Below are positions 1 through 5,966 of a stretch of DNA of 7,478 nucleotides, piece after piece. Every line of letters begins with the position of its first letter. Position 1 is the stretch's first letter. The DNA lies in contig JAHZFC010000110.1 of the NCBI GenBank assembly GCA_019421525.1, positions 1 through 7,478 of the forward strand, read 5' to 3'. Source of the stretch: Clostridiales bacterium. GTDB taxonomy: Bacteria > Bacillota > Clostridia > Oscillospirales > Oscillospiraceae. The position numbers and the translations under genes are program-made. The notes below the pieces were generated by a model. That model had not been told where the DNA came from. It saw only the letters and a list, made by a program, of their open reading frames with translations, and ran no database searches.

Positions 1-368
1 CCGTGGACATCGAGGATGACGGCACCATCCACATCGCCTCCCCCAACGCCGAGGCGTGCAATGCCGCCAAAAAGATGATCGAGACCATCGTGTTCGTCCC
101 CGAGGTGGGCGCCCTGTACTACGGCAAGGTGGTGCGTATCCTCCAGTTCGGCGCTTTCGTGGAGCTGGCCCCCGGCAAGGACGGCATGGTGCACATCTCC
201 AAGCTGGCCAACCACCGGGTGAACAAGGTGGAGGACGTGGTCAACATCGGCGATATGATCTGGGTGAAGGTCACCGATATCGACGAGAAGGGCCGGGTCA
301 ACCTGAGCTATAAGGACGCCCTGAAGGAGATCGCCGCCAAGAAAGAGGCTGGCGAGCCCATCAAGTAA
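1..368 (+). CDS. pnp: Polyribonucleotide nucleotidyltransferase (PNPase), C-terminal part
   Basis: This is the 3' end of a gene that begins before the window; whole codons start at base 3. PNPase degrades RNA 3' to 5' phosphorolytically and is part of mRNA turnover. The visible 121 residues hold the end of the KH RNA-binding domain (DIEDDGTIHIAS, about residues 2-13, then a helix to about residue 30). An S1 RNA-binding domain follows at about residues 36-108 (GKVVRILQFGAFVEL, GKDGMVHISKLA, VKVTDIDEKGRVNLSYKDA). A short charged tail ends at TAA. The order KH, S1, short tail is the family's normal C-terminus. The catalytic RNase PH domains lie outside the window. A strong terminator follows 25 bases after the stop, so pnp is probably the last gene of its transcript. 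Confidence 0.95.
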   Translation, partial: VDIEDDGTIHIASPNAEACNAAKKMIETIVFVPEVGALYYGKVVRILQFGAFVELAPGKDGMVHISKLANHRVNKVEDVVNIGDMIWVKVTDIDEKGRVNLSYKDALKEIAAKKEAGEPIK

Positions 369-393
369 ATCAATACTTCATTGGACAAGCCAG

Positions 394-427
394 GGCCCCG
401 GGCCGCATATGCGGCCCGGGGCCTTTT
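394..427 (+). terminator. Rho-independent terminator of pnp
   Basis: A perfect 15-bp palindrome (394-408 with 409-423) is built around GGGCCGCAT/ATGCGGCCC and is followed by TTTT at 424-427. It lies 25 bases past the pnp stop. The opposite strand has no T-run, so it acts mainly on the + strand. The innermost bases must open to form a loop. Confidence 0.9.
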
Positions 428-471
428 GTCTGCTTTTTCTCTGCCTATGGCCGGCTGTTGCGGCAGATCAC

Positions 472-511
472 GCGCAAAACGCCGCGGCCCTTGAGATCCA
501 AGGACCGCGGC
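472..511 (-). terminator. Rho-independent terminator of ptb
   Basis: Read on the - strand, the stem GCCGCGGTCCTTG pairs with CAAGGGCCGCGGC (13 bp including one U-G wobble) around the loop GATCT. GTTTTGCGCG follows directly. It starts 20 bases after the ptb stop. With the pnp terminator it separates two convergent transcripts. Confidence 0.85.
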
Positions 512-530
512 ATTACGACCGGATATCTGC

Positions 531-1442
531 TCAGGCCCGGGGGGGCAGAGCCGCGCAGAAGGCCAGGGACAGGAAGGACACATCCTTGTCATCGCTGCGG
601 GAGGTGAGAGCCACAGGGATCTTGGCGCCCACGATGACGCCGCAGGTCTTGGCATGGGCGTGCATCTGCCAGCACTTGACGATCAGATTGCCCGCCAGCA
701 GGGAGGGGACGATGATGCCGTCGAAATCGCCGCACAGGGGGTTGTCATAGCCCTTGAGGCGGGCGGCCTCCTTGGACAAGATCAGGTCATAGGCGATGGG
801 GCCCACCAGGTTGCAGTCGGCGATGGGCTTGTTCTTGTGCTCCTTCACCAGCTCCTGGGCCTCCACGGTGTCCTTCATATGGAAGCTCACCTGCTCCACC
901 ATGGACAGCAGGGCGATATTGGGCTTTTCATAGCCCGCCGCCTTCAGGGTGCCCACCATATTGCGGATGATCTCTTTTTTCTGGTTCAGGTTGGGCTCGA
1001 TGGTGACGGTGACATCCCCGATGGCGATGAGCTTGGGGTACTCAGGCATCTTCACCAGGTCGATGTGGGTGAGCAGCTTATCGGTGCGCAGGCCGTTCTT
1101 CTTGTCCAGCAGGGGGATGAGGAACTCCCGGGTCTGGGTATTTCCCCGCATGAGGATGTCGCCCTTGCCCTGCTCCACCAGGTCGATGGCCTTCTGGACC
1201 ACGTTCTCTCCGGGCTGGGTCTCCACCAGCTCGTAGGTCTGGTCCTTCAGGCCCAGCCGCTCCAGCATGGGCTCGATCTTGGCCCGCTCGCCCACCAGCA
1301 CCGGGGTGGCAAAGCCGGCGTCCTGGGCCTCGAAGGTACCCAGGAGGATATTTTCAGCGTCCGCCCCCGCGATGACCACGCGGTTCTTCTTGCCGGACAG
1401 CTTCGCACGTTCGATGATCAGGTCAAAATTTTCCAGAGCCAT
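531..1442 (-). CDS. ptb: Phosphate butyryltransferase (phosphotransbutyrylase)
   Basis: The 303-residue protein belongs to the phosphate acetyl/butyryltransferase family. Members convert acyl-CoA plus phosphate to acyl phosphate plus CoA, and butyryl-CoA is the usual substrate for the Ptb branch. Supporting features are its length of about 300 residues (Pta proteins are usually longer), the N-terminal stretch ending VLVGERAKIEPML, the central GDVTVTIEPNLNQKKEI, and the C-terminal GVIVGAKIPVALTSRSDD block. The ATG at 1442 is favoured by an upstream AAGGAGAG ribosome-binding site at 1451-1458. A butyrate kinase gene, the usual partner, is not beside it; a pta lies 1.2 kb upstream on the same strand. 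The exact acyl specificity cannot be read from sequence, so a broader phosphate acyltransferase is the alternative. Confidence 0.85.
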   Translation of the reverse strand: MALENFDLIIERAKLSGKKNRVVIAGADAENILLGTFEAQDAGFATPVLVGERAKIEPMLERLGLKDQTYELVETQPGENVVQKAIDLVEQGKGDILMRGNTQTREFLIPLLDKKNGLRTDKLLTHIDLVKMPEYPKLIAIGDVTVTIEPNLNQKKEIIRNMVGTLKAAGYEKPNIALLSMVEQVSFHMKDTVEAQELVKEHKNKPIADCNLVGPIAYDLILSKEAARLKGYDNPLCGDFDGIIVPSLLAGNLIVKCWQMHAHAKTCGVIVGAKIPVALTSRSDDKDVSFLSLAFCAALPPRA

Positions 1443-1523
1443 ATTTCGATCTCTCCTTATCTCAAGGGAGGGACCCGGCAGGCCGGGCCCGCGTCCATAC
1501 TGATTTGGACGCCAAACTCTCTA

Positions 1524-1551
1524 CATATATCATGATATCACGTTTTGTCAA
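1524..1551 (-). promoter_or_regulatory. Likely sigma-A promoter of ptb with a palindrome in the spacer
   Basis: On the - strand a perfect -35 TTGACA (1546-1551) is followed 16 bases later by TATATG (1524-1529), giving a predicted leader of about 75 nt before the ptb ATG. The spacer contains a perfect 12-bp palindrome ATATCATGATAT (1527-1538) overlapping the -10, which could be an operator, though AT-rich palindromes can arise by chance. The leader also holds a GC-rich hairpin (1471-1478 with 1483-1490) shortly before the ribosome-binding site. The surrounding 1505-1620 stretch is clearly more AT-rich than the flanking genes. Confidence 0.65.
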
Positions 1552-1639
1552 CCTACACAAGGGGGAAGTTAAAAAAATCACAATTTTTGTTGCTTTCTTT
1601 CAGCCGATCTTTTCGTTGGAGCATGAGCAGAAAAGGGGG

Positions 1640-1801
1640 CAAGGGCTGATGCCCTTGGACTGCTATCCAAAGGCTTCGCCTTTTGGAACGATTTTTTCCA
1701 AAAACCATTTCTTTTGTATGCGCCATAAGGAACAGTCAGGTTTCGCCTGACGGCGAGTTTCTTCCTGAGCGATCAGAAAGAAACCAAAGAATTGCCGGGG
1801 G
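1640..1801 (+). repeat. Left arm of a hairpin-rich inverted repeat
   Basis: This arm is a chain of short hairpins: CAAGGGC/GCCCTTG (1640-1657), CCAAAGGC-TTC-GCCTTTTGG (1667-1686, one bulge), TTTTGGA/TCCAAAA (1681-1703, overlapping the previous one), GTCAGG/CCTGAC (1735-1751), and a longer hairpin at 1757-1784 with loop GCGA. It ends in CCAAAGAATTGCCGGGGG (1784-1801). The same order reappears inverted at 2234-2383: a GGACTGC block, a TTGGA...CCAAAA block followed by CCATTT, a TTC-loop hairpin, the long hairpin, and CCAAAGAAT-GCCGGGGG. The arms are similar but not identical, so they are either two old copies of one repeat in opposite orientation or the two ends of one element. Confidence 0.7.
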
Positions 1802-2251
1802 TTGGGCGCGGAAGAACTTCGAGCGCCAAGGGCGCGCTCTCGTTCTAAGCGCCTGCACCCCCGGGCCCCTGTTTTTTACGGGGGCACAGGATAAGAAGTG
1901 CATACGCCTATTTCCGGCGCATGAAGTCAGGACACACGAAGCGTCCCTTTTCGCTGCCGCTGGTGCCGACAAGAGCGGCACTCTCAACGGCCCACGGTAG
2001 AACGCCTGGTTCTGGCACTTGCTGGCAACAGGCGTGTTCTGTGGACCCGGCGGAAGTTTTACAACTGCCAGGAGAGCGGCAGCGAAAACTAGGGGCAGGG
2101 AGTATCGGCTTACCCCAACGCCGGGAATAGGCATATGCAGTTCCTATTCTACTCTCTCGTAAAATGGGGGACCGGGGGAAAGGACGCTAAGGACCAAAGC
2201 GCGTCCTTGGCGCTTGCAGTCCGCCGCGGCCGTCCCCCGGCGATTCTTTGG
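1784..2251. other. Foldable core of the intergenic element; candidate structured RNA or mobile-element body
   Basis: The core is closed by a potential 18-bp helix between 1784-1801 and 2234-2251 (17 Watson-Crick pairs plus one G-U). Inside are GCCGGGGGT (1794-1802) with an ACCCCCGG partner near 1858-1865, enclosing a GAGCGC/GCGC-CTC hairpin; a perfect 14-bp inverted repeat (1948-1961 with 2075-2088, TTTTCGCTGCCGCT); a GTGCCG/CGGCAC hairpin (1963-1981); a stem GAAC-GCCTG with CAGGC-GTTC (2000-2039, two-base bulge); and GAATAGG/CCTATTC near 2125. I do not recognise the family and see no group II intron domain V, tRNA or known riboswitch. The reading frames here give low-complexity translations without a domain, so I treat it as noncoding. 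Which strand is functional is unknown. Confidence 0.5.
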
Positions 2252-2383
2252 TGACTTTCTAATCGTTTAGAAAGTCACCCGCCGGAGGCCATGGAATGGC
2301 CTGGTGGTGTTGCAAGGGCTTCGCCCTTGCTGTCGCTGTCAAAAAATGGTTTTGGGTAAAGTTGTTTCCAAGGACGCAGTCCT
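2234..2383 (-). repeat. Right arm of the hairpin-rich inverted repeat
   Basis: This is the inverted counterpart of 1640-1801. It contains CCCCCGGCGATTCTTTGG (2234-2251); a perfect 13-bp hairpin GGTGACTTTCTAA/TTAGAAAGTCACC with a 4-base loop (2250-2279); GGCCAT/ATGGCC (2287-2301); GCAAGGGC-TTC-GCCCTTGC (2312-2330); an AAATGGTTTTGGG segment; and AGGAC-GCA-GTCCT (2371-2383). Relative to the left arm it has one extra hairpin and lacks another, so the arms have exchanged or gained hairpin modules while keeping the outer framework. Confidence 0.7.
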
Positions 2384-2387
2384 GGCA

Positions 2388-2468
2388 AAAAACAGGAGCA
2401 CCCCGCAGGGTGCTCCTGTCGATGTACTTCTTTACGCCAGCGCCGCAGTGATGATGGCCGTGGAGCAG
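2388..2468 (-). pseudogene. Detached second copy of the pta 3' end with its terminator
   Basis: These 81 bases match 2627-2707 at 78 positions, with mismatches at 2447, 2460 and 2466. The match covers the last 12 codons of pta, its TAA, the short 3' tail and the whole terminator hairpin (acaggagcaccc and its complement) including the T-run. In the pta frame the remnant reads STAIITAALA then stop, where the intact gene reads SMAIITAALA. One difference is synonymous and two change residues. Similarity stops abruptly at both ends: at the T-run on one side and inside the coding sequence on the other. It has no start codon or pta body, so it cannot encode an enzyme, but its terminator is intact. 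Confidence 0.9.
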
Positions 2469-2626
2469 TCTCCCACAAAATGAGATTTTGTGGGGCCCCA
2501 ATTTTTCATCATGCTCGGCGGAAGTAAATTCCGCCTGCGCCGAGGTTTTTGCCTTGCAAAAACGCTCGTACGGCGCCTTCGCGCCGCCCCATCTTCGATG
2601 GGGCCCCGAGGTCTGCTCCATGGCCG
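2469..2626. repeat. Hairpin cassette A between the two pta 3' copies
   Basis: There are five hairpins in a row: CCCACAAAA/TTTTGTGGG (2472-2494); CTCGGCG/CGCCGAG (2514-2544) with a nested GGCGGAA/TTCCGCC alternative; GTTTTTGC/GCAAAAAC (2545-2563); CGGCGC-CTTC-GCGCCG (2571-2586); CCCCATC-TTC-GATGGGG (2587-2603). All stems are perfect. The first is followed by GGCCCCAATTTTTCAT. The layout matches cassette B near lepA. The last 18 bases (2608-2625) are an inverted copy of a piece of the pta 3' coding sequence. No protein is supported. Confidence 0.75.
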
Positions 2627-2712
2627 AAAAACAGGAGCACCCCGCAGGGTGCTCCTGTCGATGTACTTCTTTACGCCAGCGCCGCGGTGATGATGGCCAT
2701 GGAGTAGACCTC
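2608..2712. repeat. Inverted repeat spanning the pta terminator and 3' end
   Basis: GAGGTCTGCTCCATGGCC at 2608-2625 is the reverse complement of 2695-2712 with one mismatch in 18. The second arm lies inside pta (codons for EVYSMA) and the first lies beyond the terminator. The 69 bases between hold the terminator and stop codon. Thirteen bases of the same motif also occur at 2456-2468 in the detached copy, sharing the C that intact pta lacks. The piece therefore occurs three times, twice direct and once inverted. Confidence 0.75.
2627..2658 (-). terminator. Rho-independent terminator of pta
   Basis: A perfect 12-bp stem (2631-2642 with 2647-2658, ACAGGAGCACCC and its complement, loop CGCA) is followed on the - strand by a run of T (bases 2627-2631). 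It starts 12 bases after the pta stop. An identical hairpin is present at 2388-2419 in the detached copy, so read-through would meet a second terminator. Confidence 0.9.
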
Positions 2713-3645
2713 CAGGGCGTTGCAGCCGCGGGACAGGTCGTTGATGGGGGCGTTCAGGCCCAGCAGGATGGGGCCGTAGGCGTCGAACTTGCCCAGCCGC
2801 TGGGCGATCTTATAGCCGATATTGCCCGCGTTGATGTCGGGGAAGATGAAGGTGTTGGCATAGCCCGCCACCGGGGAGCCGGGGAACTTCAGCTGGCCCA
2901 CAGTGGGGGAGACGGCGGCGTCGAACTGCATCTCGCCGTCCACGGGGAAGTCGGGGTTGAGGGCTTTGAGCTTGTCGCAGGCGTTGCGCATCTTGTCCAC
3001 GTCCTCTCCCTTGCCGGAGCCCTTGGTGGAATAGCTCAGGAAGGCCACCTTGGGATCCACGCCGAAGGTGCGGGCACACTTGGCGCACTCCTGGGCGATC
3101 TCCACCAACTCGTCCTCAGTGGGCTTGATGTTGATGGCGCAGTCGCCCATGGCCAGCACCTCGTTGCCGCCGGAGGCGCCGGGGCGCACCAGGATGAAGC
3201 AGGAGGAGACGATGTTGTTGCCCGGCCTGGTCTTGACCAGCTGGAGCGCGGGGCGGACGGTATCCGCAGTGGAGTAGGTGGCGCCGCCCAGCAGGCAGTC
3301 GGCCACGCCCATCTTCACCAGCATGGTGCCGAAGTAGTTGCCCTTCTGGAGCAGCTCGCGGCACTGGTCGGCGGTCATCTTGCCCTTACGCAGCTCCACC
3401 ATCTTGTCCACCATCTCGTCCATCTTGTCATAGGTGGCCGGATCGACGATCTCAGCGCCATGGATGTTGAAGCCCGCCTTTTCCGCAGCGGCCTTCACCT
3501 CCTCCTCATTGCCCACCAGGATGGGGGTGAGGAAGTTGCTGGACAGCAGGCGGGCGGAAGCCTCCAGGATCCGGGCGTCGGTGCCCTCGGTAAACACGAT
3601 CCGTTTGGGGCTTGCCTTGAGTTTTTCGATCAGTTTTCCAAACAT
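2671..3645 (-). CDS. pta: Phosphate acetyltransferase
   Basis: The 324-residue enzyme converts acetyl-CoA and phosphate to acetyl phosphate and CoA, the step before acetate kinase yields ATP and acetate. Family blocks run in order: FTEGTDARILEAS near the N-terminus, LGGATYSTADTVRPALQLV in the middle, FLSYSTKGSGKG, then PVAGYANTFIFPDINAGNIGY and ILLGLNAPINDLSRGCNA before the C-terminus. The length fits the short Pta class without a regulatory N-terminal domain. I chose the ATG at 3645 because it has GGAGGG 9 bases upstream and the protein then begins MFGKLIEKLK, as in relatives. A frame upstream to 3684 lacks such support. No ackA is adjacent. A copy of its last 12 codons lies downstream at 2427-2468. 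Confidence 0.95.
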   Translation of the reverse strand: MFGKLIEKLKASPKRIVFTEGTDARILEASARLLSSNFLTPILVGNEEEVKAAAEKAGFNIHGAEIVDPATYDKMDEMVDKMVELRKGKMTADQCRELLQKGNYFGTMLVKMGVADCLLGGATYSTADTVRPALQLVKTRPGNNIVSSCFILVRPGASGGNEVLAMGDCAINIKPTEDELVEIAQECAKCARTFGVDPKVAFLSYSTKGSGKGEDVDKMRNACDKLKALNPDFPVDGEMQFDAAVSPTVGQLKFPGSPVAGYANTFIFPDINAGNIGYKIAQRLGKFDAYGPILLGLNAPINDLSRGCNALEVYSMAIITAALA

Positions 3646-3693
3646 ATGTGGATTCCCTCCGGTGTATTTTGATTGGGGTGTCATCTGCCTATA

Positions 3694-3722
3694 AATGTAG
3701 CACCTTCCACCGTCGTTTTCAA
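3694..3722 (-). promoter_or_regulatory. Candidate promoter of pta
   Basis: On the - strand TTGAAA (3717-3722) lies 17 bases from TACATT (3694-3699), giving a leader of roughly 40 nt before the ATG at 3645. The -10 is only a fair match. It sits in the 185-base divergent region shared with the regulator's promoter; apart from these two promoters I see no convincing operator there. Confidence 0.5.
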
Positions 3723-3766
3723 CCCTTCTGGGCCAGAAATCCCAAAAAAATAGTCAGGATCTCCTA

Positions 3767-3795
3767 TTTACAAAATGTATTATCTACACTATACT
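3767..3795 (+). promoter_or_regulatory. Promoter of the regulator-acyltransferase operon
   Basis: TTTACA (3767-3772) and TATACT (3790-3795) are separated by exactly 17 bases in an AT-rich patch, placing transcription start about 30 bases before the GTG start at 3831. It is close to the sigma-A consensus and is the only strong promoter seen before the three-gene operon. Confidence 0.75.
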
Positions 3796-3830
3796 ATAAC
3801 CCGCTGTGATTTTAAGAAGTAGGTGATCGT

Positions 3831-4532
3831 GTGAACCCCGATTTTTCCCGTTCTCTGTCCCTGCTCCGCCAGGAGCGGGGGCTCTCCCAGCGGCAGGTGG
3901 CCAAGGAGCTGGGCATCTCCCAGGCCCTGCTCTCCCACTATGAAAACGGCATCCGGGAGCCGGGCCTGAACTTCGTGGTCAAGGCCTGCGACTTCTATAA
4001 TGTCTCCGCGGACTTCCTGCTGGGCCGCACCCTCAGCCGGGACGGCACCACCATCCTGGACGCGGACACCCTTTACGATGCCTCTACGGAGCGGGACAAC
4101 GTCCTGCAGGGCTCCGTGCTGGCCACATTGTCCAAAAAGCTGCTGGTCAACTCCATCGGGGTCCTCTTCGACCTGCTGGGCAAGCTGGGCAACAAGCGGG
4201 CCATCAAGGCGGCGGCCAACTATCTGTCCACCTCGGTGTACCAGCTCTACCGGCATCTGTGCCGCAACAGCCCCAGCCGCAACGACGACTTCTTCTCCGT
4301 CCCGGACCAGCAGTTCATCGCAGGATTGCCCCGGGTGGACATGATCTTGTCCGAGGCGGAGTATACCGACGCCCTGGCCTGCCCCGGAAAGGACGTCGTC
4401 TTTCCCCCTATGTCCCACACCTCCATGACAGAGAACTACCCCGGCACCTACCAGTCCCTGCTCCAGATCGTCCACTCCTGCGGGGAGCGGATGAACGCCC
4501 AGATGGAGCAGCATAAAAACATCGTCAAATGA
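3831..4532 (+). CDS. XRE-family helix-turn-helix transcriptional regulator
   Basis: The 233-residue protein starts with an XRE/Cro-C1 type DNA-binding domain at about residues 7-66 (LRQERGLSQRQVAKELGISQ, SHYENGIREPGLN, FYNVSADFLLGRT), including the typical closing motif of this family. The rest, about residues 80-233, is a predicted helical region with no motif I recognise, possibly for dimerisation or ligand sensing. It has no membrane segment. The start is a GTG with a weak AGGTG ribosome-binding site (3821-3825), so expression may be modest. Its stop overlaps the ATG of the MBOAT gene by four bases (ATGA), which implies translational coupling and suggests it controls this operon, perhaps autogenously. 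Its target sites are not evident. Confidence 0.85.
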   Translation: MNPDFSRSLSLLRQERGLSQRQVAKELGISQALLSHYENGIREPGLNFVVKACDFYNVSADFLLGRTLSRDGTTILDADTLYDASTERDNVLQGSVLATLSKKLLVNSIGVLFDLLGKLGNKRAIKAAANYLSTSVYQLYRHLCRNSPSRNDDFFSVPDQQFIAGLPRVDMILSEAEYTDALACPGKDVVFPPMSHTSMTENYPGTYQSLLQIVHSCGERMNAQMEQHKNIVK

Positions 4533-5956
4533 GCATCACCTCCCATCTTTTCCTCCTGGTCTTCCTGCCCGCCGTCTGTGTCATTTGGCGGCTGGCCGAC
4601 CGGCGCAGCAACCGCTGTGCCCGGCTGTGCCTGCTGGCCGCGGGCGTGCTGTTCTGCGGCTGGTCCGCCCCCTGGTCCCTGCTGGTGCTGGCCGGGGAGG
4701 GGACGGCCACCTACTGTCTGGGCCGGGCCATGGCCCGCCCCGGCGCGCGGAAAAAGCCCCTGCTGGCGGCGGGGGCGGTCCTGGTGGTGGCGGTGCTGTT
4801 CCTGTTCAAATACACCGGCTTTTTCCTGGCCCCCTGGACCCGGGGGCTCCCCGCCTGGCTGGCCCCCCTGGGGCTGAGCTTTGGCAGCTTCCAGCAGCTG
4901 TTCTATCTGCGGGACTGCTATCACGGGGAGGCAGGGGAGGTCTCCCCGCTGGACTACGCCTGCTGTCTGACCCTGTTCGCCACCGCCACCTGCGGCCCCA
5001 TCACCCGGGTGGGGGAACTGGTGCCCCAGCTGCGCCGGCCGGAGCCCTTTTCCTGGGACAGTCTGGCCGCGGGGCTGTACTGCTTTGCCCTGGGGCTGTT
5101 CAAAAAGGTGCTGCTGGCCGCCATCTTCACCGGCGGGGCCGACTATGGCTTTGGCCTGGCCGGCTCCCTCTCCCCGGCGGACAGCGCCGTGACCATCCTG
5201 TGCTACACCCTCCAGATCTACTTTGACTTCTCCGGCTATTGCGACATGGCCTGGGGGATGGGCCGGATGATGGGCATTGATCTGCCCGTCAATTTCCGCG
5301 GTCCCTATCAGGCGGTGTCCATCCAGGACTTTTGGGGCCGCTGGCACATCACCCTGTCCCGGTTCTTCCGCAGCTGCGTCTACATCCCCCTGGGGGGCAA
5401 CCGCCGGGGGATGGCCGTCACCTGCCGGAACATCATGGTCATCTTCCTGCTGTCCGGCCTGTGGCACGGGGCGGGGTGGGGCTTCGTGATCTGGGGCGCC
5501 CTCCACGGCGTCGCCATGGTGGTCCAGCGGCTGTGGGGCAAGCGGAAGTTCCTGCCCAGGCCCCTGTGCTGGCTGCTCACCTTCCTGTTCGTCAACTTCG
5601 CCTGGGTCTTTTTCCGGGCCGCCACTCTGGAACAGGCCCTGGCCCTGCTGGGGGACCTGGCGGGCAGCTGGGCCCTGCCCTCCACGGAGATGGCCGCCGC
5701 CCTGCTGCTGCCCGAGTTCGAGGCCCTGGGCTATTTTGTATCCGCCTTCTCCTCCTCGCTGGGCCAGGTGCTGACCTACTGGCTGCCCCTGCTGGCCCTG
5801 CCGGGCGCGCTCCTCCTGCTGGCCTGCCCTGACCCCCTGCGCCAGGCCCAGCACTTCCGCCCCACCTGGTGGAAGGCCCTGCTGGCCGTGGCGGCGCTCA
5901 TCTGGTCGCTGGTCTCCCTGGTGGGAGTGGAGACGTTCATCTACGCCAATTTCTAA
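4529..5956 (+). CDS. MBOAT-family membrane O-acyltransferase (AlgI/DltB-like)
   Basis: The 475-residue polytopic membrane protein has hydrophobic segments along its length, starting with SITSHLFLLVFLPAV. It carries the MBOAT signature: DFSGY at 233-237, then NFRGPY, FWGRWHITLSRFFR (W272, H273), YIPLGGNR, and SGLWHGAGW with the candidate catalytic His at 313. Relatives move acyl groups across the membrane for O-acetylation of exopolysaccharide (AlgI) or D-alanylation of teichoic acid (DltB). Absence of dltA/dltC nearby favours a polysaccharide or other envelope glycan substrate. The gene overlaps the regulator by four bases and is followed after 10 bases by an SGNH-like gene, the common MBOAT plus periplasmic or extracytoplasmic partner arrangement. 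The specific substrate is unknown. Confidence 0.92.
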   Translation: MSITSHLFLLVFLPAVCVIWRLADRRSNRCARLCLLAAGVLFCGWSAPWSLLVLAGEGTATYCLGRAMARPGARKKPLLAAGAVLVVAVLFLFKYTGFFLAPWTRGLPAWLAPLGLSFGSFQQLFYLRDCYHGEAGEVSPLDYACCLTLFATATCGPITRVGELVPQLRRPEPFSWDSLAAGLYCFALGLFKKVLLAAIFTGGADYGFGLAGSLSPADSAVTILCYTLQIYFDFSGYCDMAWGMGRMMGIDLPVNFRGPYQAVSIQDFWGRWHITLSRFFRSCVYIPLGGNRRGMAVTCRNIMVIFLLSGLWHGAGWGFVIWGALHGVAMVVQRLWGKRKFLPRPLCWLLTFLFVNFAWVFFRAATLEQALALLGDLAGSWALPSTEMAAALLLPEFEALGYFVSAFSSSLGQVLTYWLPLLALPGALLLLACPDPLRQAQHFRPTWWKALLAVAALIWSLVSLVGVETFIYANF

Positions 5957-5966
5957 GAGGGACCCT

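Noticed and set aside
654..1535. A + strand frame opposite ptb
   Set aside because: It is an antisense shadow with His/Leu/Gly/Asp-rich translation; ptb on the other strand is well supported.
1736..2134. A 132-codon - strand frame inside the intergenic core
   Set aside because: Its translation is proline/alanine/arginine-rich with no domain, it has no convincing ribosome-binding site, and it crosses hairpins and inverted repeats that explain the sequence better.
1784..2251. Group II intron or IS remnant
   Set aside because: No domain V-like hairpin, no reverse transcriptase or transposase fragment could be read in any frame.
1640..2710. CRISPR array
   Set aside because: Repeats here are few, inverted or hairpin-forming and of unequal length, with no regular spacers and no cas genes.
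2488..3672. A long + strand frame opposite pta
   Set aside because: It is the antisense shadow of a clear pta gene in GC-rich DNA; its translation is repetitive His/Gly/Val/Leu-rich and has no family features.
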